Assembly: GCA_009845505.1 (NCBI GenBank)
Contig: VXZL01000054.1
Coordinates: 1-11,947, forward strand
DNA: 11,947 nt
Direction: 5' to 3'
From: Candidatus Poribacteria bacterium
GTDB taxonomy: Bacteria; Poribacteria; WGA-4E; WGA-3G
Shown here piece by piece: positions 1 through 7,837 of the stretch. The position numbers and the translations under genes are program-made. The notes under the pieces are model-generated. The model was not told the DNA's origin. It made no database searches and was given only the letters and a program-made list of their open reading frames with translations. Position 1 is the stretch's first letter, and each line of letters opens with the position of its first letter.

Positions 1-927
1 GGGACACCCTTTGAAAACAGAAATGGTCCTTTTGGGATGTCACTCGTAGAGGTCTATGATCCACAAACCAACAGATGGTCCAGAGTTGCTGATATGCCAA
101 CGCCGCGGTCCAACGCAAAGGCTGCAGTCGTGGATGGAAAAATTTACGTCCTAAGCGGACATGATGGCATAGATAGACGTATTGTAAATAATGAACCCCT
201 GAAAGTCGTTGAAATCTACGACCCGAAAACTGATACCTGGATGAGAAAGCAAGACATGCCGACCGTTCGTGGACAGTTTGGCATCAGTGCTGTTGCGGGG
301 AAAATTTATGCCATAGGCGGATCGAATTTTCTTGAAAACCCGTGGCGTTTTCGTTTTGTAGAATCTTACGATCCGGAGACGGATACTTGGGGAAAGCACC
401 CTAAAATGCCAACAATACGAGATCGCGTTCGGACGGGTGTCGTCAATGGTGACATTTATGTGATCGGTGGTGCCGGATGGCCACCAGGCGCGAACGGGGG
501 GCCTCACCTCTCCACCGTTGAGGTCTATCATCCAAAAACCAACAGATGGTCAAAGAGACCCAATATGCCAAATCTCAGGATTTCATTTTCGACAGTTAGT
601 CTTGATGGAGTCATCTACCTGATTGGCGGTTTCGTTTGGCAAAACAGAGATCTGAAGTATCTGGCGACTGTGGATGCTTATAACCCAGAGACAGAGAAAT
701 GGAGCGATATACCCCCGATATCAATACCCTTTATCCCTCACGGTGCAGCGGCAATCGATGGCAAAATCTACGTCCTCGGAGGGACATGGAGAAAAGGCGT
801 GGGCAAAGAAACGGTGTATGTTGCTACTGTTGAAGTATTTGATACCGGGTTTCGTGCTGTAGAGGCGATGAACAAACTCTCCACGCGTTGGGGTGAACTT
901 AAAAGCAAACACCCGCCTCAACCTTGA
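1..927 (+). CDS. Kelch-repeat beta-propeller protein, 5' end outside the window
   Basis: The reading frame is open from base 1 and no start codon with a ribosome binding site precedes the first kelch sequence, so the true start and any signal peptide lie left of the window. The ATG at 37 falls inside a kelch blade and is unlikely to be the start. The 308 visible codons hold five kelch cores of the form DGKIYVLGG (variants VLSG, AIGG, VIGG, LIGG), each followed by a VE-Y-P-T--W strand (VEIYDPKTDTW, VESYDPETDTW, VEVYHPKTNRW) and a ---MPT-R turn. A sixth, partial blade starts at the edge. Kelch blades form propellers used for binding or, rarely, catalysis; no catalytic site was recognised. The C-terminal tail NKLSTRWGELK resembles the tail of the broken kelch gene at 7838-8309. 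Stop TGA at 925. Export is likely by analogy with the neighbours but is not visible here. Confidence 0.88.
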   Translation, partial: GTPFENRNGPFGMSLVEVYDPQTNRWSRVADMPTPRSNAKAAVVDGKIYVLSGHDGIDRRIVNNEPLKVVEIYDPKTDTWMRKQDMPTVRGQFGISAVAGKIYAIGGSNFLENPWRFRFVESYDPETDTWGKHPKMPTIRDRVRTGVVNGDIYVIGGAGWPPGANGGPHLSTVEVYHPKTNRWSKRPNMPNLRISFSTVSLDGVIYLIGGFVWQNRDLKYLATVDAYNPETEKWSDIPPISIPFIPHGAAAIDGKIYVLGGTWRKGVGKETVYVATVEVFDTGFRAVEAMNKLSTRWGELKSKHPPQP

Positions 928-1030
928 GATAGAAGGAAAACTTACCACACCATGGGACAACGCAAATACTAATAACCGACAACTAATAACTCTTATAGTG
1001 GATCCCGAAATTATTTGCACACTATGCATC

Positions 1031-1052
1031 GGCGAGGTTAGGAAACCTCGCC
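1031..1052. repeat. Intergenic palindromic repeat, copy A
   Basis: A perfect 9-base inverted repeat (GGCGAGGTT and AACCTCGCC) encloses a 4-base AGGA loop. The identical 22 bases recur at 6676-6697, and a variant with compensated stem changes lies at 9311-9331. Imperfect outer arms, TTGCACAC at 1015-1022 and GTGTGAA at 1069-1075, suggest a longer element of about 60 bases, like a REP or MITE unit. It lies upstream of the sigma-propeller gene. No T-tract follows, so it is not a typical intrinsic terminator. Confidence 0.8.
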
Positions 1053-1070
1053 TACCAGTGGGGCGGAAGT

Positions 1071-1093
1071 GTGAATTTATTTTTAGAATTCAC
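1071..1093. promoter_or_regulatory. Inverted repeat just upstream of the sigma-propeller start
   Basis: GTGAATT (1071-1077) and AATTCAC (1087-1093) are exact reverse complements separated by nine AT-rich bases. They end 19 bases before the chosen ATG at 1113. This could be an operator, a leader hairpin, or the outer arm of palindromic copy A, which it overlaps. No function is shown; only the symmetry is directly visible. Confidence 0.35.
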
Positions 1094-1101
1094 TATAACA
1101 T

Positions 1102-1105
1102 GGAG
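1102..1105 (+). promoter_or_regulatory. Ribosome binding site that sets the sigma-propeller start
   Basis: GGAG lies seven bases before the ATG at 1113. The longer in-frame GTG at 1071 has no comparable site and would add 14 residues encoded inside the palindromic region. The ATG product also begins at the position usual for sigma region 2. Confidence 0.6.
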
Positions 1106-1112
1106 TATTCTG

Positions 1113-4019
1113 ATGGAACGAGAAGACGATGTTCATCTAATTCGCAGCATTTTGTCAGGTGACGACACGGCATTCAGTGTCTTAGTCCGAAAACACCAGA
1201 AGAGTATCCACGCGCTTGCGTGGCGGAAGGTTGGTGATTTTCACGCTGCTGAAGAGATTACGCAAGATACTTTCTTCCAAGCATACAAGAACCTCGCAAA
1301 ATTAAGAAATCCGAATCAGTTTGCGGGATGGGCTTATGTAATTGCCAATCGACTTTGCCTGAGATGGCTTAAAAAGAACAAATCTACGATCCAATCCCTG
1401 GAGGGCACCCCCATGGCAGAGATTGAAAAATCCTCTTATACGCGTTATGTATCGGAGCAGCGGGAGATAGAGGTTAGGGAGCATCGCTATGAACGGGTGA
1501 AAAAACTTCTTGCACAGCTGCCAGAGAGTGAACGCACGGTGGTGACGCTCCATTATCTCGGAGAAATGACAGCAAAGGAAATTGGAAAATTTTTAGGTGT
1601 ATCGGTCAACACGATTAAGAGTCGGCTTCGCCGCGGCATTAAGCGTTTACGAGATCAAGGGGAAGAGTTCTTAGTCAGTGAGACACTCGGAGGTATCCCA
1701 TTTCCTGCTCATGTAACCGAGCGTATCATGCGACAAGTTGCCGATATTAGTCCGACAGCCCCTCCGGTTGGAAAACCGTTAGTGCCGTGGGTGGCTTTCG
1801 GGACAACTGTGGTTTTGGTTCTATTGATGCTCGGTGCAAGTAATCAAATTCTGGCTCGGTTTCAGAAGCCGTACAGTTTCGAGGCAGCATCGGAACGGAC
1901 GATTGAAATCGTTGACGCGCCTATTGTCCTTGATGTTGCAGCGAAACCGGCAGTGCGGAACCAATTCGGTCAGGCAGCCACGCCCGGTAAGCGCAGTGGG
2001 AGCAGTCCGCAAGTTTCTGATGTGACACCAACGTCTGTTACGTCGGACGATGGCACCACATTTTCTACTGCACAATGGACGCAGGGAAAAGGACCGCCAG
2101 CGGGTTATATCCGTGACCTCTTCGCTACACCTGAAGGAACTGTGTATGCTGCTGCATCAACAGGAATTTACAGATTATCAGCAGATGCGACCGCATGGAT
2201 ACACGTCAACGCGAGTATCCCTATTGGTGAATCTCGAATACCGATGGCAGCGCATAACGGAAGGCTTTATGTTGTTTCTACAGATGAGATATTTACTTTA
2301 GATGATAACGGCGAAACGTGGAGGACGCTGGGCCCCCGACCAACTGGAGATGCTGTCGGACTCATCATTACAGAGGCGACACACGTGCGTAATGCGCAAA
2401 CAGATATGACAATGTATCTTGGGCTTAAAGATGAAGGGATTTTCCGATCTATAGATGGTGGGACGCAATGGCAGCCTTTTAATGATGGGTTGACGGTTTC
2501 CGAGAAAATTTCCACACTGGCCGCTGTTGGCAAAACAGTGTTTGCAGGCACAGAAAACGGACTCTACCGTCTTGATTCAGATATTTGGAAAAAACTGCCG
2601 TTGGATACACCAGATGCCATTTGTTCCATAGCAGTGTCCGGCAAGAATCTCTATGTTGGAACAGGTTCCGACCTGCTGGTGAAATTATCTGACACAGAAC
2701 TCTATGAAGCAACGAAGAATACCTATTCGCCGCCAGTCAAGATCTTTCATTCAGCCGACTTGGGAGTTTCGTGGACCGAAATAAGTCACACCGGTGTACA
2801 TGGTCTTAGACATGCACATACTGGTATAACGGTTTTAGCAAGAGATGAAACACTCTTAGCACTGAGTTGCAATCAATTTCATTCAGCAGATGGTGGACAA
2901 ACTTGGACAGAACTTGCAAGCGACTCGGGTTGGTTGTGGCATAGTAGCCTTCCAGCTGTAATGGTAAACAAAAGAACGTATTATAAAGCGCGTGTATGGG
3001 GTATTCACCGCACGACTGACGGTGGTGAGTCATGGCATCCATTTATGAATGGCATAATTGGGACACATATAGTCGATCTGGTTGGGTTCAACAACAAACT
3101 CTACGCACATACTGGCTATGAAGTCTATCAATCATCCGACACCGGCATCTCTTGGAAAAAAGTGCCAGTTGATGGACAGGGAGTTGTGCTTAACCCCAGG
3201 ACGAAACACGCGGGTGAGGCAAAGTTTGCGGTTGTTGGGAACACGCTTTATTTTGTTTCATCTGAAGCAGAGGAGTTCCAAATTTTCCGTCTATCTACAG
3301 ATGGCAACATGCTAATCCCCGTTCAAGGTGTCCCGCTTTTTGATCGTAAAACAAACTCTTCTTATGCGATCGCTCGGATGCAAATTGATGCCCCTTATGC
3401 GATAACTCGGCTGCAAGGTGAGACAGCTGCAGCCGGCAGCGATGCATTTTATGTGGAATACCAAAGGGGACTCTTCAAATGGAAAGTCGGCGATCCAGAG
3501 TGGACATATACGGGATTGGTAGATGATAGCCAAGGGTATGATTACTGGAATGCTGGGAAATACAGAGGCGGATTCAAAACGGCGGTTTCGGGAGAAACAA
3601 TCTATGTAGGTCAACGAGATGGCAGGTTGTTTCAGTCGCTTGATGAAGGACACAGTTGGCGGGACATTACATCCAGCCTGCCGCTGCGTTTCACGCACTT
3701 CAAAGAGATAACCTTTATAGGATCAACCCTCTACGTCTCAACAGACGCAGGGGTCTTAACTTCACAAACCGGCGCGCATTGGCGGGTGCTAACAGATAGC
3801 GCGGGCGCGCGCCCTATCATAGATAGATTTGCTACGGATGGTATCAAAGTTTATGGGACCGGCGAGTCGGGCGTCTATTGCTTGGATATCCGTAACCGAT
3901 GGCAGAAGATTTCTTCAGAAAGTGTAAATGAAGTGATCTCTCTCGCTGTCATTAAAGATAGACTCTATAGTGCCGTTGATAGTCGTGGGATATTCCACAT
4001 CTCGCTTGCCGAAGAATAG
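1113..4019 (+). CDS. ECF-type sigma factor fused through a membrane segment to an Asp-box beta-propeller
   Basis: The protein has 968 residues from the ATG at 1113. Residues about 20-88 match sigma-70 region 2 (DDTAFSVLVRKHQK, then AAEEITQDTFFQAYKNL and FAGWAYVIANR). Residues about 127-181 match region 4, a helix-turn-helix (LPESERTVVTLHYLGEMTAKEI then VSVNTIKSRLRRGIKRLR). One strongly hydrophobic segment follows at about 226-247 (WVAFGTTVVLVLLML). After a low-complexity linker (about 265-330), residues about 331-968 form a propeller with Asp-box motifs S-D-G--W at 395-403, 446-453, 547-554, 591-598, 634-641, 674-681 and 842-849, plus a degenerate one at 884-890. A plain ECF factor has about 180-200 residues, so this is a true in-frame fusion. 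The inferred topology places the sigma domain in the cytoplasm and the propeller outside, so binding or proteolysis could control transcription. No anti-sigma gene is adjacent. Residues 751-770 carry an imperfect 11-residue duplication. Confidence 0.9.
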   Translation: MEREDDVHLIRSILSGDDTAFSVLVRKHQKSIHALAWRKVGDFHAAEEITQDTFFQAYKNLAKLRNPNQFAGWAYVIANRLCLRWLKKNKSTIQSLEGTPMAEIEKSSYTRYVSEQREIEVREHRYERVKKLLAQLPESERTVVTLHYLGEMTAKEIGKFLGVSVNTIKSRLRRGIKRLRDQGEEFLVSETLGGIPFPAHVTERIMRQVADISPTAPPVGKPLVPWVAFGTTVVLVLLMLGASNQILARFQKPYSFEAASERTIEIVDAPIVLDVAAKPAVRNQFGQAATPGKRSGSSPQVSDVTPTSVTSDDGTTFSTAQWTQGKGPPAGYIRDLFATPEGTVYAAASTGIYRLSADATAWIHVNASIPIGESRIPMAAHNGRLYVVSTDEIFTLDDNGETWRTLGPRPTGDAVGLIITEATHVRNAQTDMTMYLGLKDEGIFRSIDGGTQWQPFNDGLTVSEKISTLAAVGKTVFAGTENGLYRLDSDIWKKLPLDTPDAICSIAVSGKNLYVGTGSDLLVKLSDTELYEATKNTYSPPVKIFHSADLGVSWTEISHTGVHGLRHAHTGITVLARDETLLALSCNQFHSADGGQTWTELASDSGWLWHSSLPAVMVNKRTYYKARVWGIHRTTDGGESWHPFMNGIIGTHIVDLVGFNNKLYAHTGYEVYQSSDTGISWKKVPVDGQGVVLNPRTKHAGEAKFAVVGNTLYFVSSEAEEFQIFRLSTDGNMLIPVQGVPLFDRKTNSSYAIARMQIDAPYAITRLQGETAAAGSDAFYVEYQRGLFKWKVGDPEWTYTGLVDDSQGYDYWNAGKYRGGFKTAVSGETIYVGQRDGRLFQSLDEGHSWRDITSSLPLRFTHFKEITFIGSTLYVSTDAGVLTSQTGAHWRVLTDSAGARPIIDRFATDGIKVYGTGESGVYCLDIRNRWQKISSESVNEVISLAVIKDRLYSAVDSRGIFHISLAEE
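3362..3416 (+). repeat. Imperfect 33-base tandem duplication within the sigma-propeller gene
   Basis: TTATGCGAT, CTCGG and TGCAA recur in the same order 33 bases apart (starting at 3362 and 3395), giving YAIARMQ and YAITRLQ in the protein. The period is a multiple of three, so the frame is kept. It lies in a loop region between Asp-box blades and probably arose by slippage or local duplication. Confidence 0.65.
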
Positions 4020-4096
4020 TAATTAAGGTCAGTGCTACCAGATTTTCAGGATTATCCAAAAAATAAATATGGTGAACCTATAAGGAGAAAATACAC

Positions 4097-6637
4097 ATGA
4101 AAACCACACGATTTTCGATTTTAGTTGGACTTTTGGCGATATTTACGATCGTGGCAAACACCTTTGCGCAAGACTACACAACATTGGAATTACCTGAAGG
4201 TGCTAAAGCACGTCTCGGTAAAGGAAAAATAAATGAAATAAAGTATTCCCCAGATGGCACCCGTCTGGCAGTTGTAAGTGCTATAGGTATTTGGATTTAC
4301 GATACAAAGACAGACGAAGCACTTGAATTAATCAGAGGGCATACGGCTGAGGTTAATAGCGTGTCGTTTAGTCCAGATGGCAATACCATCGCCAGCGGGA
4401 GTGCGGACAGCACCATCCGTCTCTGGGATGCGAACACAGGGAGCCATCTCCACACACTCACAGGGCATACGAAACCGGGCAGAAATTTTATTAAGTCTGG
4501 GGTTCTCAGCGTAGCGTTTAGTCCGGATAGCACGATTATCGCCAGCGGGAGTACGGACAATACTGCCCGTCTTTGGGATACGAACACGGGTAACCATCTC
4601 CGCACACTCACAGGGCATACGGCTCCGGTCGCCAGTGTAGCGTTTCATCCAGATGGTGCCACCCTCGCAAGTGGGAGTTGGGACCGCACTGCCCGTCTCT
4701 GGGATGTCAACACGGGTAGTGAACTTAAAACACTCACCTGGCACACGATTCCCGTCGCCAGTGTAGCGTTTAGTCCAGATGGTGCCACCCTCGCAAGTGG
4801 GAGTTGGGACCGCACCATCCGTCTTTGGGATGCGAACACGGGTCTCCATCTCCGTGCATTCACCGGACATACGACTGGGGTCAACAGCGTAGCATTTCGT
4901 CCGGACAGCACGGCTCTCGCCAGCGGGAGCGACGATAACACTGTCCGTCTCTGGGATGTCAACACAGGGGACCATCTCCACACACTCACAGGGCATACGG
5001 CTGAGGTCATTGGTGTAGCGTTTCGTCCTGATGGCACCACTCTCGCCAGCGGGAGTGAAGACGGCACTGTCCGTTTCTGGGATGCGAACACGGGGAGCGA
5101 GCTCCGAACGCTCACAGGACATACGGCTGGGGTCATCAGTGTAGCGTTTAGTCCAGATAGGATGACCATTGCAAGTGGGAGCGAGGACGGTGCTGTCCGT
5201 CTCTGGGATGCGAACACGGGTAACCATCTCCGCACACTCACAGGGCATACGAATACGGTCAACAGCTTATCGTTTAGTCCGGATGGCACTATTCTCGCCA
5301 GCGGGAGTTATGACGACACTGCCCGTCTTTGGGATGCAAACACGGGGCACCACCTCCACACACTCACCGAACATAGAGATTGGATCAGAGATGTAGCGTT
5401 TAGTCCAGATGGAACAATCATCGTAACTGCGAGTGGTGATCGCACCATTCGTCTCTGGGATGTGAACACGGGGAGCGAGCTCCGAACACTCACAGGGCAT
5501 ACGCATTGGGTCAGAAGTGCCTCGTTTAGTCCGGATGGGACGACTATTGTCAGCGGAGGTTATGACGACACCGTCCGCTTGTGGGATGCGAACACGGGTA
5601 ACCATCTCCACACACTCACAGGGCATACGGCAGGGGCCGCCAGCGTACTGTTTAGTCCCGATGGCACTATCATCGCCAGTGGGAGTTATGACGACACCGT
5701 GCGTCTTTGGGATGCAAACACGGGGCACCATCTCCACACACTTACAGGGCATACGGATTCGATTGTCAGCATATCGTTTAGCCCCGATGGCACCCTCGCA
5801 AGTGGGAGTTGGGACCGCACCGTCCGTCTTTGGGATGTCAACACGGGGAGCGAGCTCCGCACGCTCGCTGGGCATGCGGATGACGTGGACGGTGTAGCGT
5901 TTGGTCCAGATGGCAATACCCTCGTCAGCGGGAGTAAGGACGGGACCGTACTCGTATGGGAACTCAATCCGTCCACGACATCAAGTGCTATTGAACCTCC
6001 AAGACCCAAAGAGGATGTCACTGGAGATGGTCTTGTTAACATCCAAGACCTTGTATCGGTCGCATCAAATCTTGGGCAATCAGGATCAGATCTTGGGCAA
6101 TCGGGAAACAAGGCTGCGGATGTCAACGGTGATGGGACTGTCAATATACAGGACCTTGTCCTTGTTGCGAGTGCCTTAGGCTCAGGTGGTTCCGCGCCTG
6201 CTCTGAATGCCCAAGTCCTTCAAACGTTCAGCACTGTAGATTTAGAAAAATGGATTCAGGAAGCCCAGCAATTACCGCTAACAGACCCGACTTTTCAACG
6301 CGGTTTTCTCATTCTACAACAACTCCTTGCAAGATTAACACCGAAACAGACGGCTTTATTGCCGAATTACCCGAATCCGTTTAACCCTGAAACATGGATA
6401 CCGTATCAGTTGTCAAAACCTGCACATGTCGAAATCTCTATCCATGCGGCAGATGGGAAGTTAGTTCGAAGACTCGCGTTAGGCACGCAAGGAGCGGGCA
6501 TCTATGAATCGCGTAGCCGTGCAGTGCATTGGGATGGTAAGAATGCGTTAGGAGAATCTGTTGCGAGTGGTGTCTATTTCTACACACTCACTGCGGGTAA
6601 TTTCAAAGCAACGCGGCGGATGTTAATTTTAAAGTAG
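4097..6637 (+). CDS. Secreted 14-blade WD40 protein with dockerin-like loops and a FlgD-like/type-A C-terminal domain
   Basis: The protein has 846 residues. AAGGAG (4082-4087) lies nine bases before the ATG. Residues 1-24 form a signal peptide (basic start, hydrophobic SILVGLLAIFTIVA, likely cleavage after NTFA). A divergent WD repeat at about 36-83 is followed by thirteen near-uniform repeats (84 to about 625), mostly 42 residues with the pattern FSPDG--IASGS-D-T-RLWD-NTG---TLTGHT. Fourteen repeats fit two seven-bladed propellers. Repeat 3 has an 8-residue insertion and repeat 13 lacks one residue. Two dockerin-like calcium loops follow (DVTGDGLVNIQD at 640-651, DVNGDGTVNIQD at 675-686). The C-terminal domain (about 755-846) starts LPNYPNPFNPETWIPYQL and continues with LVRRLALG, HWDGKNALGESVASGVYFY and a final RRMLILK. 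This is the FlgD-Ig/type-A sorting fold linked in some phyla to type IX secretion or surface display. A role in surface or cell-cell binding is inferred. Confidence 0.93.
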   Translation: MKTTRFSILVGLLAIFTIVANTFAQDYTTLELPEGAKARLGKGKINEIKYSPDGTRLAVVSAIGIWIYDTKTDEALELIRGHTAEVNSVSFSPDGNTIASGSADSTIRLWDANTGSHLHTLTGHTKPGRNFIKSGVLSVAFSPDSTIIASGSTDNTARLWDTNTGNHLRTLTGHTAPVASVAFHPDGATLASGSWDRTARLWDVNTGSELKTLTWHTIPVASVAFSPDGATLASGSWDRTIRLWDANTGLHLRAFTGHTTGVNSVAFRPDSTALASGSDDNTVRLWDVNTGDHLHTLTGHTAEVIGVAFRPDGTTLASGSEDGTVRFWDANTGSELRTLTGHTAGVISVAFSPDRMTIASGSEDGAVRLWDANTGNHLRTLTGHTNTVNSLSFSPDGTILASGSYDDTARLWDANTGHHLHTLTEHRDWIRDVAFSPDGTIIVTASGDRTIRLWDVNTGSELRTLTGHTHWVRSASFSPDGTTIVSGGYDDTVRLWDANTGNHLHTLTGHTAGAASVLFSPDGTIIASGSYDDTVRLWDANTGHHLHTLTGHTDSIVSISFSPDGTLASGSWDRTVRLWDVNTGSELRTLAGHADDVDGVAFGPDGNTLVSGSKDGTVLVWELNPSTTSSAIEPPRPKEDVTGDGLVNIQDLVSVASNLGQSGSDLGQSGNKAADVNGDGTVNIQDLVLVASALGSGGSAPALNAQVLQTFSTVDLEKWIQEAQQLPLTDPTFQRGFLILQQLLARLTPKQTALLPNYPNPFNPETWIPYQLSKPAHVEISIHAADGKLVRRLALGTQGAGIYESRSRAVHWDGKNALGESVASGVYFYTLTAGNFKATRRMLILK
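4346..5968 (+). repeat. Tandem 126-base WD40-coding repeats with 378-base higher-order period
   Basis: Thirteen in-frame units of about 126 bases encode WD40 repeats 2-14. Units three apart resemble each other more than adjacent ones: the blade ending NTGSEL occurs in repeats 4, 7, 10 and 13, and NTGHHLHTL in repeats 9 and 12. The rare spelling GATGCAAACACGGGGCAC occurs only twice, exactly 378 bases apart (GCAAAC at 5336 and 5714). This indicates expansion partly by three-unit blocks through recombination. Confidence 0.9.
6069..6110 (+). repeat. 21-base tandem duplication between the two dockerin-like loops
   Basis: ATCTTGGGCAATC starts at 6069 and again at 6090, a 21-base period, so the protein reads NLGQSGSDLGQSG. 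The duplication lengthens the linker between the two calcium loops by seven residues and keeps the frame. The first 13 bases of each copy are identical, which suggests a fairly recent event. Confidence 0.8.
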
Positions 6638-6675
6638 ACATTCTGGATCGCAACCCAATGTGATTTGCAAGAGTT

Positions 6676-6697
6676 GGCGAGGTTAGGAAACCTCGCC
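6676..6697. repeat. Intergenic palindromic repeat, copy B
   Basis: This is the same 22-base sequence as at 1031-1052: GGCGAGGTT and AACCTCGCC around AGGA. Outer arms ATTTGC (6663-6668) and GCAAAT (6711-6716) are exact reverse complements, giving a nested palindromic unit of about 54 bases. It sits between the WD40 gene and the PD40 gene. No T-tract follows the stem on either strand, so it is not a typical terminator. Confidence 0.82.
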
Positions 6698-6770
6698 AGC
6701 GGAGCAGGGCGCAAATTTCTGTGTTCACACATTTTCGGCTTTATTATAACAGAATAAGGGAGAACCATCC

Positions 6771-7784
6771 ATGTTAAGAGCATTTGATTCTAAAAAAATT
6801 ATCGTTATTGGTGTCGTTGTTCTTATTCTCTCGGTTATACAAACAGAAGCCTTTGCTGGTAAAGCACCGACGACCTCCAAAATCTTGTTTACTTCTGTCC
6901 GCGATGGGAACTACGAAGTCTACATCATGAATACAGACGGTAGTCATCAGGTGAACTTAACGCAAAATCGCGCAGACGATTTTCAAGCCGTCTGGGCCCC
7001 CACCGGCGAACAGATTCTTTTCGTTTCCGATCGCGATGGTGGCACACATGATTTGTATCTGATGAATCCCGATGGATCCGATATCCGACGCGTCTTCAAA
7101 AGAAAAAGAAGAATTAATAGAAGCAATCCATCATGGGCACCCGACGGCAAACAGATCGCTTATAGTGTTAGGGACTGGAACTGTTCCAGGTCGATCATCT
7201 ACATTGCAACTTTAGGGAAAGAAAAAGAAATGGAGTTCGTCATGGATGCTACTGATCCGGCGTGGTCCCCAGATGGTAGCGGAATCGCTTGCAGTATAGA
7301 GGAGCGTCTTACATTTGTCAATCTCCGCACACGGGCGCGAAAACAATTCCTACCTAAGAAAGCGATACAATGGCAACGCCATTCATCTTGGTCGGCGACC
7401 AGTCATCAGCTCGTCTTTTCTGGAAACAACCATGCAGTTCCCGTGGATAGGCAGCAACGCAACGAATGGATGGACAAAAATACAATTTTTATCATCAACC
7501 GCAATGGCACCGGTCTCCGACAACTTGTTGATGAAGCCGGCCCTTATGCATGGTCTCCTGAGTTGTCACCAGATGGACGAGAAGTCCTTTACACACAAGG
7601 AATTAATGGAGCACACCAAATTTTAAAAATCAACGTCCACAGCGGCAGACGGACCCGGTTGACGGATAATATATGGAATTTTGGTGGTGATTGGTTCGAT
7701 CCAGAGTATGCGTTGCCAGTTGCACCCCAACCGTACTTGCTAACCACAACATGGGTTGCAGCAAAAACACAACCCAGCAATTGA
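6771..7784 (+). CDS. Secreted TolB/PD40-type beta-propeller protein
   Basis: The protein has 337 residues. AAGGGAG (6756-6762) lies eight bases before the ATG. Residues 1-29 form a signal peptide (IIVIGVVVLILSVI, likely cleavage after TEAFA). The rest consists of WD40-like PD40 repeats: SKILFTSVRDG (36-46), WAPTGEQILFVSDRDG (75-90), WAPDGKQIAYS (122-132), WSPDGSGIACS (165-175), a degenerate SWSATSHQLVFSG (206-218) and LSPDGREVLYT (265-275). These match the C-terminal propeller of TolB, but the TolB N-terminal domain is absent and no tol-pal genes are near. It is therefore better described as a TolB-like exported propeller than as TolB. The C-terminus, VAPQPYLLTTTW, resembles the tails of the two kelch genes. 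Palindromic copy B lies upstream. The ligand is unknown. Confidence 0.88.
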   Translation: MLRAFDSKKIIVIGVVVLILSVIQTEAFAGKAPTTSKILFTSVRDGNYEVYIMNTDGSHQVNLTQNRADDFQAVWAPTGEQILFVSDRDGGTHDLYLMNPDGSDIRRVFKRKRRINRSNPSWAPDGKQIAYSVRDWNCSRSIIYIATLGKEKEMEFVMDATDPAWSPDGSGIACSIEERLTFVNLRTRARKQFLPKKAIQWQRHSSWSATSHQLVFSGNNHAVPVDRQQRNEWMDKNTIFIINRNGTGLRQLVDEAGPYAWSPELSPDGREVLYTQGINGAHQILKINVHSGRRTRLTDNIWNFGGDWFDPEYALPVAPQPYLLTTTWVAAKTQPSN

Positions 7785-7826
7785 CGTTTGTTCCAAGTTT
7801 CACTCAGAAACTTTCAAAAAATAGAT

Positions 7827-7831
7827 GGAGG
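7827..7831 (+). promoter_or_regulatory. Strong ribosome binding site of the broken kelch gene
   Basis: GGAGG lies six bases before the ATG at 7838. An intact translation start in front of a reading frame that ends after 23 codons supports the view that a complete gene once began here. Confidence 0.65.
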
Positions 7832-7837
7832 TAAATC

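Noticed and set aside
1071..1112. GTG at 1071 as start of the sigma-propeller protein
   Set aside because: The 14 extra residues are encoded inside an inverted repeat, lack a ribosome binding site and precede the normal sigma N-terminus.
3803..3814. Perfect 12-base palindrome GGGCGCGCGCCC
   Set aside because: It lies inside the sigma-propeller coding sequence, encodes ordinary residues (AGAR) and occurs once; probably chance.
4328..5248. Long open frame (about 306 codons) on the minus strand opposite the WD40 array, with similar ones up to 6144
   Set aside because: The frame reflects the 126-base coding repeats read backwards; its product is low-complexity and repetitive, has no start signals, and the plus-strand protein is clearly the real one.
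4346..5968. Possible CRISPR array or non-coding minisatellite
   Set aside because: Units are 126 bases, in frame, lack unique spacers and encode clear WD40 repeats.
6724..6750. Candidate promoter TTCACA and TATAAC before the PD40 gene
   Set aside because: The spacer is only 15 bases and the -35 match is imperfect; consensus elements in this lineage are unknown, so it is not called.
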